NCBI RefSeq assembly: GCF_002127545.1
Contig: NZ_MUBK01000020.1
Span: 25,248-89,247 of the forward strand
Reading direction: 5' to 3'
DNA from: Xenorhabdus beddingii
Lineage (GTDB): Bacteria; Pseudomonadota; Gammaproteobacteria; Enterobacterales; Enterobacteriaceae
DNA length: 64,000 nucleotides
Within the stretch, counting starts at the first letter, position 1. Each line of letters starts with the position of its first letter. A model generated the notes under the pieces. The model was not told where the DNA came from and did not search any database. It was given only the letters and a program-made list of their open reading frames with translations. A program made the translations under genes and the position numbers. Of the stretch, positions 20,167 through 30,900 are shown in pieces.

Positions 20167-21321
20167 ATGACTTCCATGTTACCGATTACACCTTCATCTC
20201 TCTATCAATCTGCGTTGTCTGAGGGGCAGTATCAGCCTGATGATGTGCAGCGCAATACGGTTGCACGGCTGGATACGCTTCATCACGATATGATGAATGC
20301 CAGTCCGGGGCATTCTCCCCAGCCCAATGGTTTGAAAGGCATGAATAGTCTGAAAGGCCTGTTTGGCCGGTTCTTTGGCCGACAAGCCCCTGGGCCGCGT
20401 CGTCCTGTTCAGGGGCTTTATATGTGGGGAGGTGTTGGGCGTGGGAAAACATGGTTGATGGATATGTTTTTCCAGAGTTTGCCCACAGAGCGAAAACTGC
20501 GTCTCCATTTTCATCGTTTCATGCTGCGGGTACATGAAGAGTTAACTGCTCTGCAAGGGCATGAAAATCCTCTGGAAGTCGTGGCTGACGGTTTCAAGGG
20601 GCAGACGGATATACTCTGTTTCGATGAGTTTTTTGTTTCTGACATCACGGATGCCATGATCCTCGGAACTTTGCTGGAAGCCCTGTTTGCGCGGGGCATT
20701 GCATTGGTCGCCACATCCAATATTCCACCTGATGATCTGTACCGGAATGGATTGCAGCGCGCCCGGTTTTTGCCTGCCATTGAGCAAATAAAAAAATATT
20801 GCGATGTCATGAATGTCGATGCGGGCATTGATTATCGGTTGCGGACGCTCACACAAGCACACCTCTATTTGACGCCATTGTCGGAAGAAAATCGGCAGGA
20901 GATGCGCCACATGTTCCAACGTCTGGCTGGGCGAGAAGGCGAACCGAATCCGGTCCTGGAGATTAATCATCGCAGTATGCCTGCCATCAGTAGTGTGGAT
21001 GGGGTATTGGCTATCCACTTTAAAACTTTGTGTGAAGATCCCCGCAGCCAGTTGGATTACATTGCATTATCGAAACTTTATCATTCTGTACTGCTGCATG
21101 ACATGCCAGTCATGACTGCCTCAGATGAAAGTGCTGCACGGCGCTTCATTGCACTGGTTGATGAATTTTATGAACGGCATGTGAAGCTCATCATCAATGC
21201 AGAAGTCACAATGGAACAGATGTATCAGGGGGAATTATTGACGTTTGAGTACCGACGCTGCCGATCCCGATTACAAGAAATGCAAAGCGAGGAGTACCTG
21301 AAACTCCCCCATTTACCCTGA
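20167..21321 (+). CDS. zapE: Cell division ATPase ZapE
   Basis: ZapE (YhcM, AFG1-like ATPase) associates with FtsZ and is needed for division at high temperature and low oxygen. The 384 residues carry Walker A GGVGRGKTWLMD, FHRFMLRVHEEL, Walker B ILCFDEFFVSDITDAM, sensor-like ATSNIPPDDLYRNGLQRARFLP cut at the family block, and the C-terminal RRFIALVDEFYERHVKL. I chose the ATG at 20167 (AAGGATT just upstream); the ATG at 20176 is an alternative with better Shine-Dalgarno spacing. The start at 20131 is not supported. Confidence 0.93.
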   Translation: MTSMLPITPSSLYQSALSEGQYQPDDVQRNTVARLDTLHHDMMNASPGHSPQPNGLKGMNSLKGLFGRFFGRQAPGPRRPVQGLYMWGGVGRGKTWLMDMFFQSLPTERKLRLHFHRFMLRVHEELTALQGHENPLEVVADGFKGQTDILCFDEFFVSDITDAMILGTLLEALFARGIALVATSNIPPDDLYRNGLQRARFLPAIEQIKKYCDVMNVDAGIDYRLRTLTQAHLYLTPLSEENRQEMRHMFQRLAGREGEPNPVLEINHRSMPAISSVDGVLAIHFKTLCEDPRSQLDYIALSKLYHSVLLHDMPVMTASDESAARRFIALVDEFYERHVKLIINAEVTMEQMYQGELLTFEYRRCRSRLQEMQSEEYLKLPHLP

Positions 21322-21381
21322 TCTATTTATTCTTGTGGAGGAAGGCAACATCGGCCAACGGGATAATTATTGAATTTGGGG

Positions 21382-21410
21382 TCGATTTTTTATGATGACT
21401 TCTCTATAAT
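21382..21410 (+). promoter_or_regulatory. Probable rplM-rpsI promoter
   Basis: A perfect -10 box TATAAT (21405-21410) lies 17 bp after TCGATT (21382-21387). A GC-rich discriminator (CTTGCGACCCC) follows, as expected for a stringently controlled ribosomal promoter. The roughly 165-nt leader to rplM is long and could host L13 autoregulation, known in E. coli. Confidence 0.6.
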
Positions 21411-21574
21411 CTTGCGACCCCACGTTACAGCAGAATTTTTTTTCCCAAAAAATCTGCATTAGTGCCGGCATAGGCTATTCGAAGGGGTAGGTTTGCTGGA
21501 CAAGAGTCGTGTGAACCTCAAAAACAGTTTCTGAACATCGAGTGTTCACCAACGTGTAACTTATAATTGGGTAA

Positions 21575-22009
<435 letters not shown>

Positions 22010-22021
22010 TCGGGATTATAG

Positions 22022-22417
<396 letters not shown>

Positions 22418-22451
22418 TTTATTGCCACCCTTGTGGCATTGGATTAAAGTT

Positions 22452-22481
22452 GAAAACCCGTCATTCAATGGCGGGTTTTTT
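22452..22481 (+). terminator. Rho-independent terminator of rplM-rpsI
   Basis: AAAACCCG at 22453-22460 pairs with the CGGGTTTT part of 22471-22480 around TCATTCAATGG, followed by a T-run. A smaller hairpin (TGCCAC/GTGGCA) precedes it at 22422-22438. Confidence 0.85.
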
Positions 22482-22673
22482 TTACATCATGAGATTTTTA
22501 CTCTTCGATAATGCGCTATTTTTAGGTAAAAAATAGCATATTAAAGAAACAAATCTTCAGACTCCAATATTTCATCATTAATTCTCGATGTACTTCCCCA
22601 CAAAATGTGCAAAATCTGGTAAACTAGTAACAATTTTTTGCCTTATCCATGAGTTTGCCTGATTTGGCAGAGG

Positions 22674-22733
22674 TATACCCAAGGGATTTCAAGATGCAGC
22701 CAACACAGCGGTAACTTGAAAGATGAAGGGATA
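22674..22733. repeat. Short ERIC-like palindrome in the rpsI-sspA gap
   Basis: This 60-bp element (TATACCC... GGATTTCAAGATGCAG ... GGTAACTTGAAAG ... GGGATA) keeps the outer arms of the ERIC-like repeat but lacks the central core, like an internal-deletion form. The remaining 424-bp gap holds the rpsI terminator and the unplaced sspA promoter; no gene is seen. Confidence 0.65.
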
Positions 22734-22841
22734 GATAACCTCGGATAATAAGTGCGAAACAGGATGAGAATATGAGCGAGAATAGCCGCTGTTCATTGAG
22801 GGGCTGTTCGTTCCTTTTTTTAGATAAACTTGGAGGTTTTC

Positions 22842-23483
22842 ATGGCTGTCGCTGCCAACAAACGTTCGGTAATGACTCTGTTTTCCGGCCCGACCGACAT
22901 TTTTAGCCATCAAGTGCGAATTGTACTGGCGGAAAAGGGGGTCAGCGTTGAGATTGAACACGTTGAAGCAGGTAACTTACCTCAGGATTTGATTGATCTC
23001 AATCCTTACCAATCGGTTCCTACCCTCGTTGATCGTGAGCTGACTCTGTATGATTCTCGCATCATTATGGAATATCTGGATGAGCGTTTCCCGCATCCAC
23101 CACTCATGCCTGTGTATCCCGTCGCTCGTGGCTCCAGCCGCCTGATGATGCATAGAATTGAAAAAGATTGGTATTCCCTGATGTACAAAATTCAGGAAGG
23201 GAGTGTTCAGGAAGCTAATGCAGCACGGAAACAGCTTGCTGAAGAATTGCTGGCTATTGGGCCTATTTTCAGAGAAATGCCATTTTTCATGAGTGAAGAA
23301 TTCAGCTTGGTAGACTGTTACCTGTCTCCGTTGCTGTGGCGTTTGCCTGTTTTGGGTGTTGAATTGTCAGGCCCTGGTGCAAAAGATCTTCAAGTCTATA
23401 TGCAGCGCGTATTTGAGCGTGACGCTTTCTTGGCTTCATTGACGGAAGCAGAGCGTGAAATGCGTTTACAATCACGGAGTTAA
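22842..23483 (+). CDS. sspA: Stringent starvation protein A
   Basis: SspA is a GST-fold protein without GST activity that binds sigma-70 RNA polymerase and supports acid and starvation responses. The 213 residues contain VMTLFSGPTDIFSHQVRIVL, the PSVPTLVDRELTLYDSRIIMEYLDERFPHPPLMP region (only its family-typical start is quoted here: SVPTLVDREL), and HRIEKDWYSLM. The ATG at 22842 follows GGAGGTTTTC. It is co-transcribed with sspB three bases downstream. Confidence 0.97.
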   Translation: MAVAANKRSVMTLFSGPTDIFSHQVRIVLAEKGVSVEIEHVEAGNLPQDLIDLNPYQSVPTLVDRELTLYDSRIIMEYLDERFPHPPLMPVYPVARGSSRLMMHRIEKDWYSLMYKIQEGSVQEANAARKQLAEELLAIGPIFREMPFFMSEEFSLVDCYLSPLLWRLPVLGVELSGPGAKDLQVYMQRVFERDAFLASLTEAEREMRLQSRS

Positions 23484-23486
23484 TTT

Positions 23487-23978
23487 ATGGAGATGACCCA
23501 AATGTCTCCACGTCGTCCTTATCTCTTGCGAGCACATTATGAGTGGTTGTTGGATAATGAAATGACCCCGCATATTGTTGTGGATGTTAGCTTGTACGGA
23601 GTCAATGTTCCGCTGGAATATGCGCAGAACGGGCAAATCATCCTAAATATCTCGCCCAGGGCAGTTGGTAATTTGGAATTGACTAACGATGAAGTCAGAT
23701 TCAATGCCCGTTTTGGTGGCGTAGCCCGTCAGGTTAATGTCCCAATGGCGGCGGTTCTTGCGGTTTATGCCCGTGAAAATGGTGCAGGCATGATGTTTGA
23801 ACCCGAATTCGCCTATGAAGGGGATATCGAGTCAGAACAAACAGACTCGCCGGTAGCCGATAATCTGGTACTTCTCCACGACAATAAAATTTCTCGTGGC
23901 AATGATTCACCAGATGATGAGCCACCTCAACCGCCTCAGCCACCAAAAGGCCGCCCAACATTGCGTGTCGTAAAATAA
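23487..23978 (+). CDS. sspB: ClpXP protease specificity factor SspB
   Basis: SspB is the adaptor that delivers ssrA-tagged proteins to ClpXP. The 163 residues start MEMTQMSPRRPYLLRAHYEW. The substrate-binding domain has NISPRAVGNLELTNDEVRFN and ARFGGVARQVNVPMAAVLA. A disordered acidic/proline linker (DDEPPQPPQPP) leads to the ClpX-binding tail GRPTLRVVK. The gene is directly after sspA. Its last 18 bases, including the stop, are duplicated immediately downstream. Confidence 0.97.
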   Translation: MEMTQMSPRRPYLLRAHYEWLLDNEMTPHIVVDVSLYGVNVPLEYAQNGQIILNISPRAVGNLELTNDEVRFNARFGGVARQVNVPMAAVLAVYARENGAGMMFEPEFAYEGDIESEQTDSPVADNLVLLHDNKISRGNDSPDDEPPQPPQPPKGRPTLRVVK

Positions 23979-23996
23979 TTGCGTGTCGTAAAATAA
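23961..23996 (+). repeat. 18-bp tandem duplication of the sspB 3' end
   Basis: The unit TTGCGTGTCGTAAAATAA (23961-23978), which encodes the last five residues of SspB and its stop, is repeated exactly at 23979-23996, with TTGCG starting a third copy. Because the first copy keeps the stop codon, the protein is unchanged. Confidence 0.95.
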
Positions 23997-24011
23997 TTGC
24001 GAAGCGAACTA

Positions 24012-24073
24012 TATACTCACTGGATTTCAAGATGCAGTCAACAAAACTGCAACTTGAAAGACGGCGAGCATAT
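24012..24073. repeat. Short ERIC-like palindrome after sspB
   Basis: The element TATACTCACTGGATTTCAAG ... CAACTTGAAAG ... ending TATATA is of the same coreless type as at 22674. A further partial arm (CAGTTTGAAGTATGAAAGGG) lies at about 24106-24126. Confidence 0.65.
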
Positions 24074-24138
24074 ATATCAACCCAGATTTCAGCGCATAAA
24101 GCAGCAGTTTGAAGTATGAAAGGGATAGCAATAATATG

Positions 24139-24171
24139 AAAATAAAGGAGATCTTATTCTCCTTTATTTTT
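24139..24171. terminator. Bidirectional terminator between sspB and the convergent gene
   Basis: A perfect 13-bp stem (AAAATAAAGGAGA at 24139-24151, TCTCCTTTATTTT at 24158-24170) has T-runs on both strands. It serves sspAB from the left and the leftward hypothetical gene from the right. Confidence 0.85.
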
Positions 24172-24205
24172 TAGAAAGTTATTTTTTAGAAATGTTTATT
24201 TGGCA

Positions 24206-24715
24206 TTAAAAATAAGTACTGGACGATTTCTCAAGTTCCCACAAGCAATTTTCAATATTATCCCAATTTTTTCTAAGATCAGACTTTTCAACGGTTTTTA
24301 GGCTACGCAGCGCATTTTTAGCGAATGTTTGCTTTTGCGCTAATCCCGTTATCGTAGTAGGAATATGACAGATATCCATGAATGAGATCGTGCGATGCTT
24401 GCTTGTCAGCGCTAATACTTCGGTGGGATTGTTAACTAAAGCCAGTGATAGGGCATTGATGGTCTGCTTTGTGAACTCTGGATGGAGATTGGGGGATAAT
24501 TTAAAGGCCACCTTTAGCCATTGGCTATCACCTGTTGATATGTTATGAATAATCCTGCTCCAATCCCGCCTTTCGCCTAATTCAGCTACAACAGAGTTCA
24601 CCCCTCTTTCCTGCAACTGCTGCATAATTTCTTCGGGTGTAGATAATCCGGCAGCCGAGGGAAAACTTATCAAGGATATCAAAGATAAGAAGAGTATCTG
24701 TGTAGGTAAGCGCAT
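24206..24715 (-). CDS. Hypothetical secreted protein
   Basis: I do not recognise this family. With the ATG at 24715 (AGGAAGAAAT upstream) the product has 169 residues. It begins with a Sec-type signal (MRLPTQILFLSLISLISFPSAAG, written here only as its core LFLSLISLISF) with a likely cleavage after SAAG. The mature part is mainly helical by composition, with a W-rich stretch (DSQWLKVAFKL), two cysteines (in DICHIPTT and ENCLWELE) and no known motif. It is monocistronic with its own terminator at 24139. A periplasmic or outer-membrane accessory role is all that can be said. Confidence 0.7.
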   Translation of the reverse strand: MRLPTQILFLSLISLISFPSAAGLSTPEEIMQQLQERGVNSVVAELGERRDWSRIIHNISTGDSQWLKVAFKLSPNLHPEFTKQTINALSLALVNNPTEVLALTSKHRTISFMDICHIPTTITGLAQKQTFAKNALRSLKTVEKSDLRKNWDNIENCLWELEKSSSTYF

Positions 24716-24978
24716 ATTTCTTCCTGTTATTATCATTTTAATGTCTTTTAATTCATTGCTATTTAATCAGTAACACCATGAGATTTTTTCTGCGAAAAAA
24801 ATGAACCTTGTTGCTGTATTACGGTATTGCACTCTTGTTGTATTGCTGTAACGAGAGGGTGATTAAATTGGAATATTTAACTTTAGGATATAAGAATAGT
24901 CGCATAAATCCAAAAAATACAATCAACATGGTAGTAAGAAAAAAATAAAAAACAGGAATTTTTTAACTTATTGAGATT

Positions 24979-25001
24979 TTCTCCGGCAAAAAGCCGGAGA
25001 A
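24979..25001. terminator. Hairpin after gltD, in a 313-bp gap
   Basis: A perfect 9-bp stem (TTCTCCGGC at 24979-24987, GCCGGAGAA at 24993-25001) with a five-base loop lies 28 bp downstream of the gltD stop. The rest of the gap (24716-24978) is AT-rich, should hold the promoter of the secreted hypothetical gene, and shows nothing else. Confidence 0.6.
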
Positions 25002-25028
25002 GTGATTGGAAGGATGAAGGGGGAGGGA

Positions 25029-26477
<1,449 letters not shown>

Positions 26478-26590
26478 CTATATGAACGCATCCCGTTTGC
26501 AAGACAAAAGTGACGTTGACATCGACGGTAGGTTGCAGCTCTATATCCGGCCTTATTGCAGCCGGGGCTGCGGGCCTCGATGTAATCCGC

Positions 26591-26654
26591 TGACTGGCTC
26601 CTCATTCTCCTGACGAGCTTTACGCTCTGTCAATCATTCAGGTTTAGCCAGTCA
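26591..26654 (-). ncRNA. Candidate seekRNA/bridge-RNA stem-loop of the IS element
   Basis: A perfect 9-bp stem (TGACTGGCT at 26591-26599, AGCCAGTCA at 26646-26654) closes a 46-nt loop containing an inner hairpin (GAGC/GCTC around TTTAC). Read on the transposase strand, one loop arm contains AGGAGAATG, identical to the gltB-side junction (AGGA of the target plus GAATG of the IS). The other arm contains ATTGAC, complementary to GTCAAT on the gltD side. This is the arrangement expected for a guide RNA of an IS1111 element. The exact transcript ends are unknown. Confidence 0.6.
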
Positions 26655-26752
26655 CGGTCTTACCTGTCTTTGTCATCATTTATTTTTGCCTCAGCACTCT
26701 TTCTGCATCCATCCTTGTGGTTAAAAAAGTTAAGGTTGGACAGCGAAACGCC

Positions 26753-27757
26753 TCAATAAGGCCTGACACTGACGTAATCGTTTTGGTATTCCCGCTGATG
26801 GGCTATCAGCGCCCAAACGGTACGGGCCAGCTTATTCGCCATCCCCACGATTGCCACACAGGCCGGGCGCCGTTTTCTCAGTTCTGTCACCCACGGCGAC
26901 GGCGTTTTCGTGAGCAAAGTGGCGGCTCTTGCACCGTGGATAAAGAGGGTTCGCAGATAGACATCCCCGCGTTTACTGATCCCCCATAATTGGGTCCGCC
27001 CCCCCGTTCCCGTTTGTTTCGGTACTAATCCCAGATAGGCGGAAAATTCTCTGCCCGACCGGAAAGCACTGGCTTCTCCCATCGTGGCAATCAGGATGCC
27101 GACACCGGGAATTTTCATGATCCGCTGGCAATCGGCATTTTGTTTTGCCCACGCAATCAGTTGCTTTTCCACCTGTTCAATTTGTTCATCGATGTCGTTC
27201 AGACGGTGATATTGTTCTTCCAGGAGGTCAAGCAGGAACGGGGCCAGTTTTTCCCTTAACCGCTCAAGCACTTCCGGCATCGCTTTATCTAGGGAGGCTC
27301 TTCCCTTATGCAGGGTTTCACCAAATTCCAGCAGCAAACCATGTAACGCATTGATTTGCGCGGTTCTGAATTTCACTAATTGGCGGCGCATTCGGTGTAA
27401 TGACAAGATAGCCTGTTGTTCTTCGTTTTTGACCGCCACCGATTTACCGGGTTGCTGAACGGCCATCCAAATGGCCCGGGCATCCATCACATCGTTTTTG
27501 TTTCCCATCCGGAATGCTTTGACAAATCGGGCCTGAAGCAAACGCACTTCATGGCCTAGCTTCCTCAGTTCCCGCGCCCAATAATGCGCACCGCCACAGG
27601 CTTCCATGCCAATCAAGCAAGGCTGTCGGTTACTGAAGAACGTTAAAAAATCACCTCGTCGCAACTGCTTATCAATGACTTCACCGGTATATTCATCAAC
27701 AAAATGAATTTGCATCAAATGTTTTGCAATATCGACGCCAAAAGGAGTAAATTTCAT
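26753..27757 (-). CDS. IS110 family transposase (DEDD recombinase)
   Basis: The 334-residue protein has the IS110 layout. An N-terminal RuvC-like DEDD domain has acidic residues in FGVDIAK, GMEACGG and NKNDVMDARAIW. A long helical/coiled middle part (about residues 140-200) follows, then the C-terminal transposase_20 domain with IPGVGILIATMGEASAFRSG in part, FSAYLGLVPKQTGTGG and the serine-containing end region. The start ATG at 27757 follows GGAGG. The frame is uninterrupted, so the element may be active. The enzyme is expected to act with the RNA encoded in the 3' region. Confidence 0.93.
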   Translation of the reverse strand: MKFTPFGVDIAKHLMQIHFVDEYTGEVIDKQLRRGDFLTFFSNRQPCLIGMEACGGAHYWARELRKLGHEVRLLQARFVKAFRMGNKNDVMDARAIWMAVQQPGKSVAVKNEEQQAILSLHRMRRQLVKFRTAQINALHGLLLEFGETLHKGRASLDKAMPEVLERLREKLAPFLLDLLEEQYHRLNDIDEQIEQVEKQLIAWAKQNADCQRIMKIPGVGILIATMGEASAFRSGREFSAYLGLVPKQTGTGGRTQLWGISKRGDVYLRTLFIHGARAATLLTKTPSPWVTELRKRRPACVAIVGMANKLARTVWALIAHQREYQNDYVSVRPY

Positions 27758-27903
27758 GAGTGGATCCTCCAGTCATCAGGGAGCGACAGGCTCCCACATT
27801 TAGGCACTATAAGGCCGGAAATCTGAGAGGATCCACACCTCATCTCTCAATTCCAGCACAATGCCGATGGCTAAGTGGGTGGGATGCGTTCATTACATTC
27901 TCC

Positions 27904-30900
27904 TTACTGTGCCTGAACCCGCAATTCCGCTGAAGAACGGCTACGGTGTCCCAACAACGCGCTGATATCACTGGATTTAGGCTTAACCAGCGCAAACTTA
28001 TTGACCCATTGTGACCAATTCTCCAACAGGCTTTCACCCTGTTGAGAACCCGTCAGACGGACATGTTCGGTGATTAATCCCCGCAGGTGCTCCTGGTGAA
28101 TGGTCAGGGAGCCCATGGAGAGGACTTCCACCAGCTCAGGATTAACCCGTTTGCGGAAATCATCGGATTCATCAAGCACATAAGCGAACCCGCCAGTCAT
28201 GCCAGCCCCGAAATTGACGCCGGTACTGCCAAGAACGCAGACAATACCGCCCGTCATGTATTCACAGCCGTTATCGCCGATCCCTTCAATCACCGTGAGG
28301 GCGCCGGAATTACGTACTGCGAAGCGTTCACCGGCACGTCCGGCGGCAAACAGTTTTCCACCTGTGGCACCATAAAGGCAGGTATTACCGATAATGGTGG
28401 CTTCGTGACTCTTGAATGCGGAACCAACCGGAGGCCGGATGACGATCCGTCCTCCGGCCATCCCCTTACCGACATAATCATTGGCATCGCCGGTTAAGGT
28501 CAGTTCAACCCCACTCGCATTCCAGACACCAAAACTTTGCCCTGCTGTACCGGTGAAATGCAGTTTGATCGGATCGGCCGCCAGCCCCTGATCGCCATAT
28601 CGTGCCGCAATCTCACCAGAGAGCGATGCACCTACAGAGCGGTCGGTATTTTGAATGTCAAAATAGAACGTTTTACTCTGCGAATTTTTCACATAAGGCA
28701 TGGCGTGAGTCACGATTGACTTATTCAACTCACCGTGATCAAAAGGCGGGTTATCTTCGGTGCAATATAAATCTTTACCTGCATGAGGCGTGGCGGTTTC
28801 CAGCAACGGCGCAAGATTGAGCTTGCTTTGCTTGGCAGAAATCCCTTCAAGGATATCCAGTAAATCGGTGCGGCCAATTAAATCAATGAGTTGTCTCACA
28901 CCTAATTGTGCCATCAGCTCCCGTGTTTCCTGCGCAATAAAGCGGAAGTAATTGATGACCCTTTCCGGCAGGCCGTGATAGTGAGATTGACGCAGTTTTT
29001 CATCTTGTGTTGCTACACCTGTCGCACAGTTATTTAAGTGGCAGATACGCAAATACTTACAGCCGAGGGCCACCATTGGGCCAGTCCCAAAACCAAAACT
29101 TTCCGCCCCTAAAATAGCGGCCTTGATGATATCCAGACCGGTTTTCAACCCCCCATCAACCTGAAGGCGGATTTTATGGCGCAGCCCATTGGCAACCAGT
29201 GCCTGTTGGGTTTCCACCAGTCCCAATTCCCACGGACAGCCGGCATATTTTACCGAAGACAGGGGACTTGCCCCGGTTCCACCGTCATAACCGGCAATGG
29301 TAATCAAGTCGGCGTAGGCTTTGGCGACACCGGTGGCGATCGTTCCCACCCCCGGCTCAGAAACTAATTTGACCGAAATCAGCGCCTTCGGGTTCACTTG
29401 CTTAAGATCGAAAATCAGTTGAGCCAGATCTTCGATGGAATAAATATCATGGTGCGGTGGCGGAGAAATCAGCGTGACACCCGGTACGGAGTAGCGCAAT
29501 TTAGCGATATAAGGGGTGACCTTATCCCCCGGTAACTGACCGCCTTCTCCCGGTTTTGCACCTTGTGCGACCTTTATCTGGATCACATCGGCGCTGACCA
29601 GATACGCGGGTGTCACGCCAAATCGTCCAGACGCAACCTGCTTAATGCGGGACACTTTTTTTGTGCCGTAACGAGCGGGATCTTCCCCGCCTTCGCCGGA
29701 ATTGGAGAACCCCCCCAGTGCATTCATCGCTTCTGCCAGCGACTCGTGGGCTTCAGGGCTGAGTGCACCAATCGACATGGCGGCGGTATCAAAACGCTTG
29801 AACAGTGCTTCGGCGGGTTCAACATCCTCAATGGCGATGGGTTCACCCTTAGGGGCAATGGCCAGTAAATCCCGCAGCGTCGTGACAGGCCGTCCGTTCA
29901 CCAGGGCTGTGTATTTTTGGTAATCGCTATACTTGCCACTGTGAACCGCAGCCTGCAATGTGTTAACGACATCGGGGTTATAAGCGTGATATTCCCCATT
30001 ATGAACATATTTCAGCAGCCCTCCCTGATCGATGGGATGGCGATGTAACCACGCCCGTTTGGAAAGGTTACGCAGGTCTTGCTCAAAATCACTGAAATCC
30101 GCCCCTCCAATCCGGCTGACCACACCATTGAAACAGATATTCGTCACATCCGGGTGCAGACCGACAGCCTCGAATAATTTAGAACAGCGATAAGAGGAGA
30201 TGGTAGAGATGCCCATTTTGGACATAATCTTATACAACCCTTTATTGACACCGTTGCGATAATTCAGCATAACGCGGGCATAGGGCGTATTGATTGTGCC
30301 GTCATCCACCATTTTACCCAGTGATTCATACGCCAGATAAGGGTAGACAGCGGTAGCACCAAAGCCGAGCAAGACAGCAAAATGATGCGGATCACGTGCA
30401 CTGGCCGTTTCTACGATCAAATTGGCATCGCAGCGCAGGTTTTTCTCAACCAAACAGTGCTGGATGGCACCGACAGCCATCGGAGCAGGGATGGGCAGTT
30501 TCTCTGATGAGATATTGCGATCGGATAGCACCAGCAATACCGCGCCATTGCGGACGAGTTCTTCTGCCCTTTCACATAAGGTGGAAACGGCGTTCTTAAG
30601 GCTGGTTTCCTGTGGATTGAAAGTCAAATCCAGTGTATCCGCACGATAGTAGGGTTCTTGCTGTGTCGTAAGCTGCACGAAATCTGAATAAAGCAGAACG
30701 GGAGATTCAAAACTCAGCCGATGTGCCTGTCCTTCCGCTTCACAAAAGACATTCATTTCCCGCCCGATACGGGTAGCCAATGACATCACATGGGCTTCGC
30801 GCAGGGGATCGATGGGAGGGTTGGTGACTTGGGCAAATTGTTGGCGGAAATAATCGTAGATGATACGCGGGCGGCTGGAAAGGACGGCAAACGGCGTATC

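Larger units (their letters stand above)
26479..27900 (-). mobile_element. IS110-family (IS1111-type) insertion sequence, 1422 bp
   Basis: The element separates gltB from gltD. It has subterminal inverted repeats ATGAACGCATCCC (26482-26494 and, inverted, 27881-27893). I set the ends 3 bp outside the right repeat and 7 bp outside the left one, as is usual in IS1111-type elements. Excision then joins TAAGGA to GTCAATAATGAG and restores a perfect gltD ribosome-binding site with no target duplication. A one-base ambiguity (a shared G) remains. The transposase is on the minus strand, with 143 bp of 5' and 274 bp of 3' non-coding DNA; the long 3' part fits the guide-RNA location in this group. Confidence 0.9.

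Noticed and set aside
26717..26989. 90-codon plus-strand ORF at the IS 3' end
   Set aside because: It is antisense to the transposase C-terminus and begins inside the candidate guide-RNA region; nothing supports translation.
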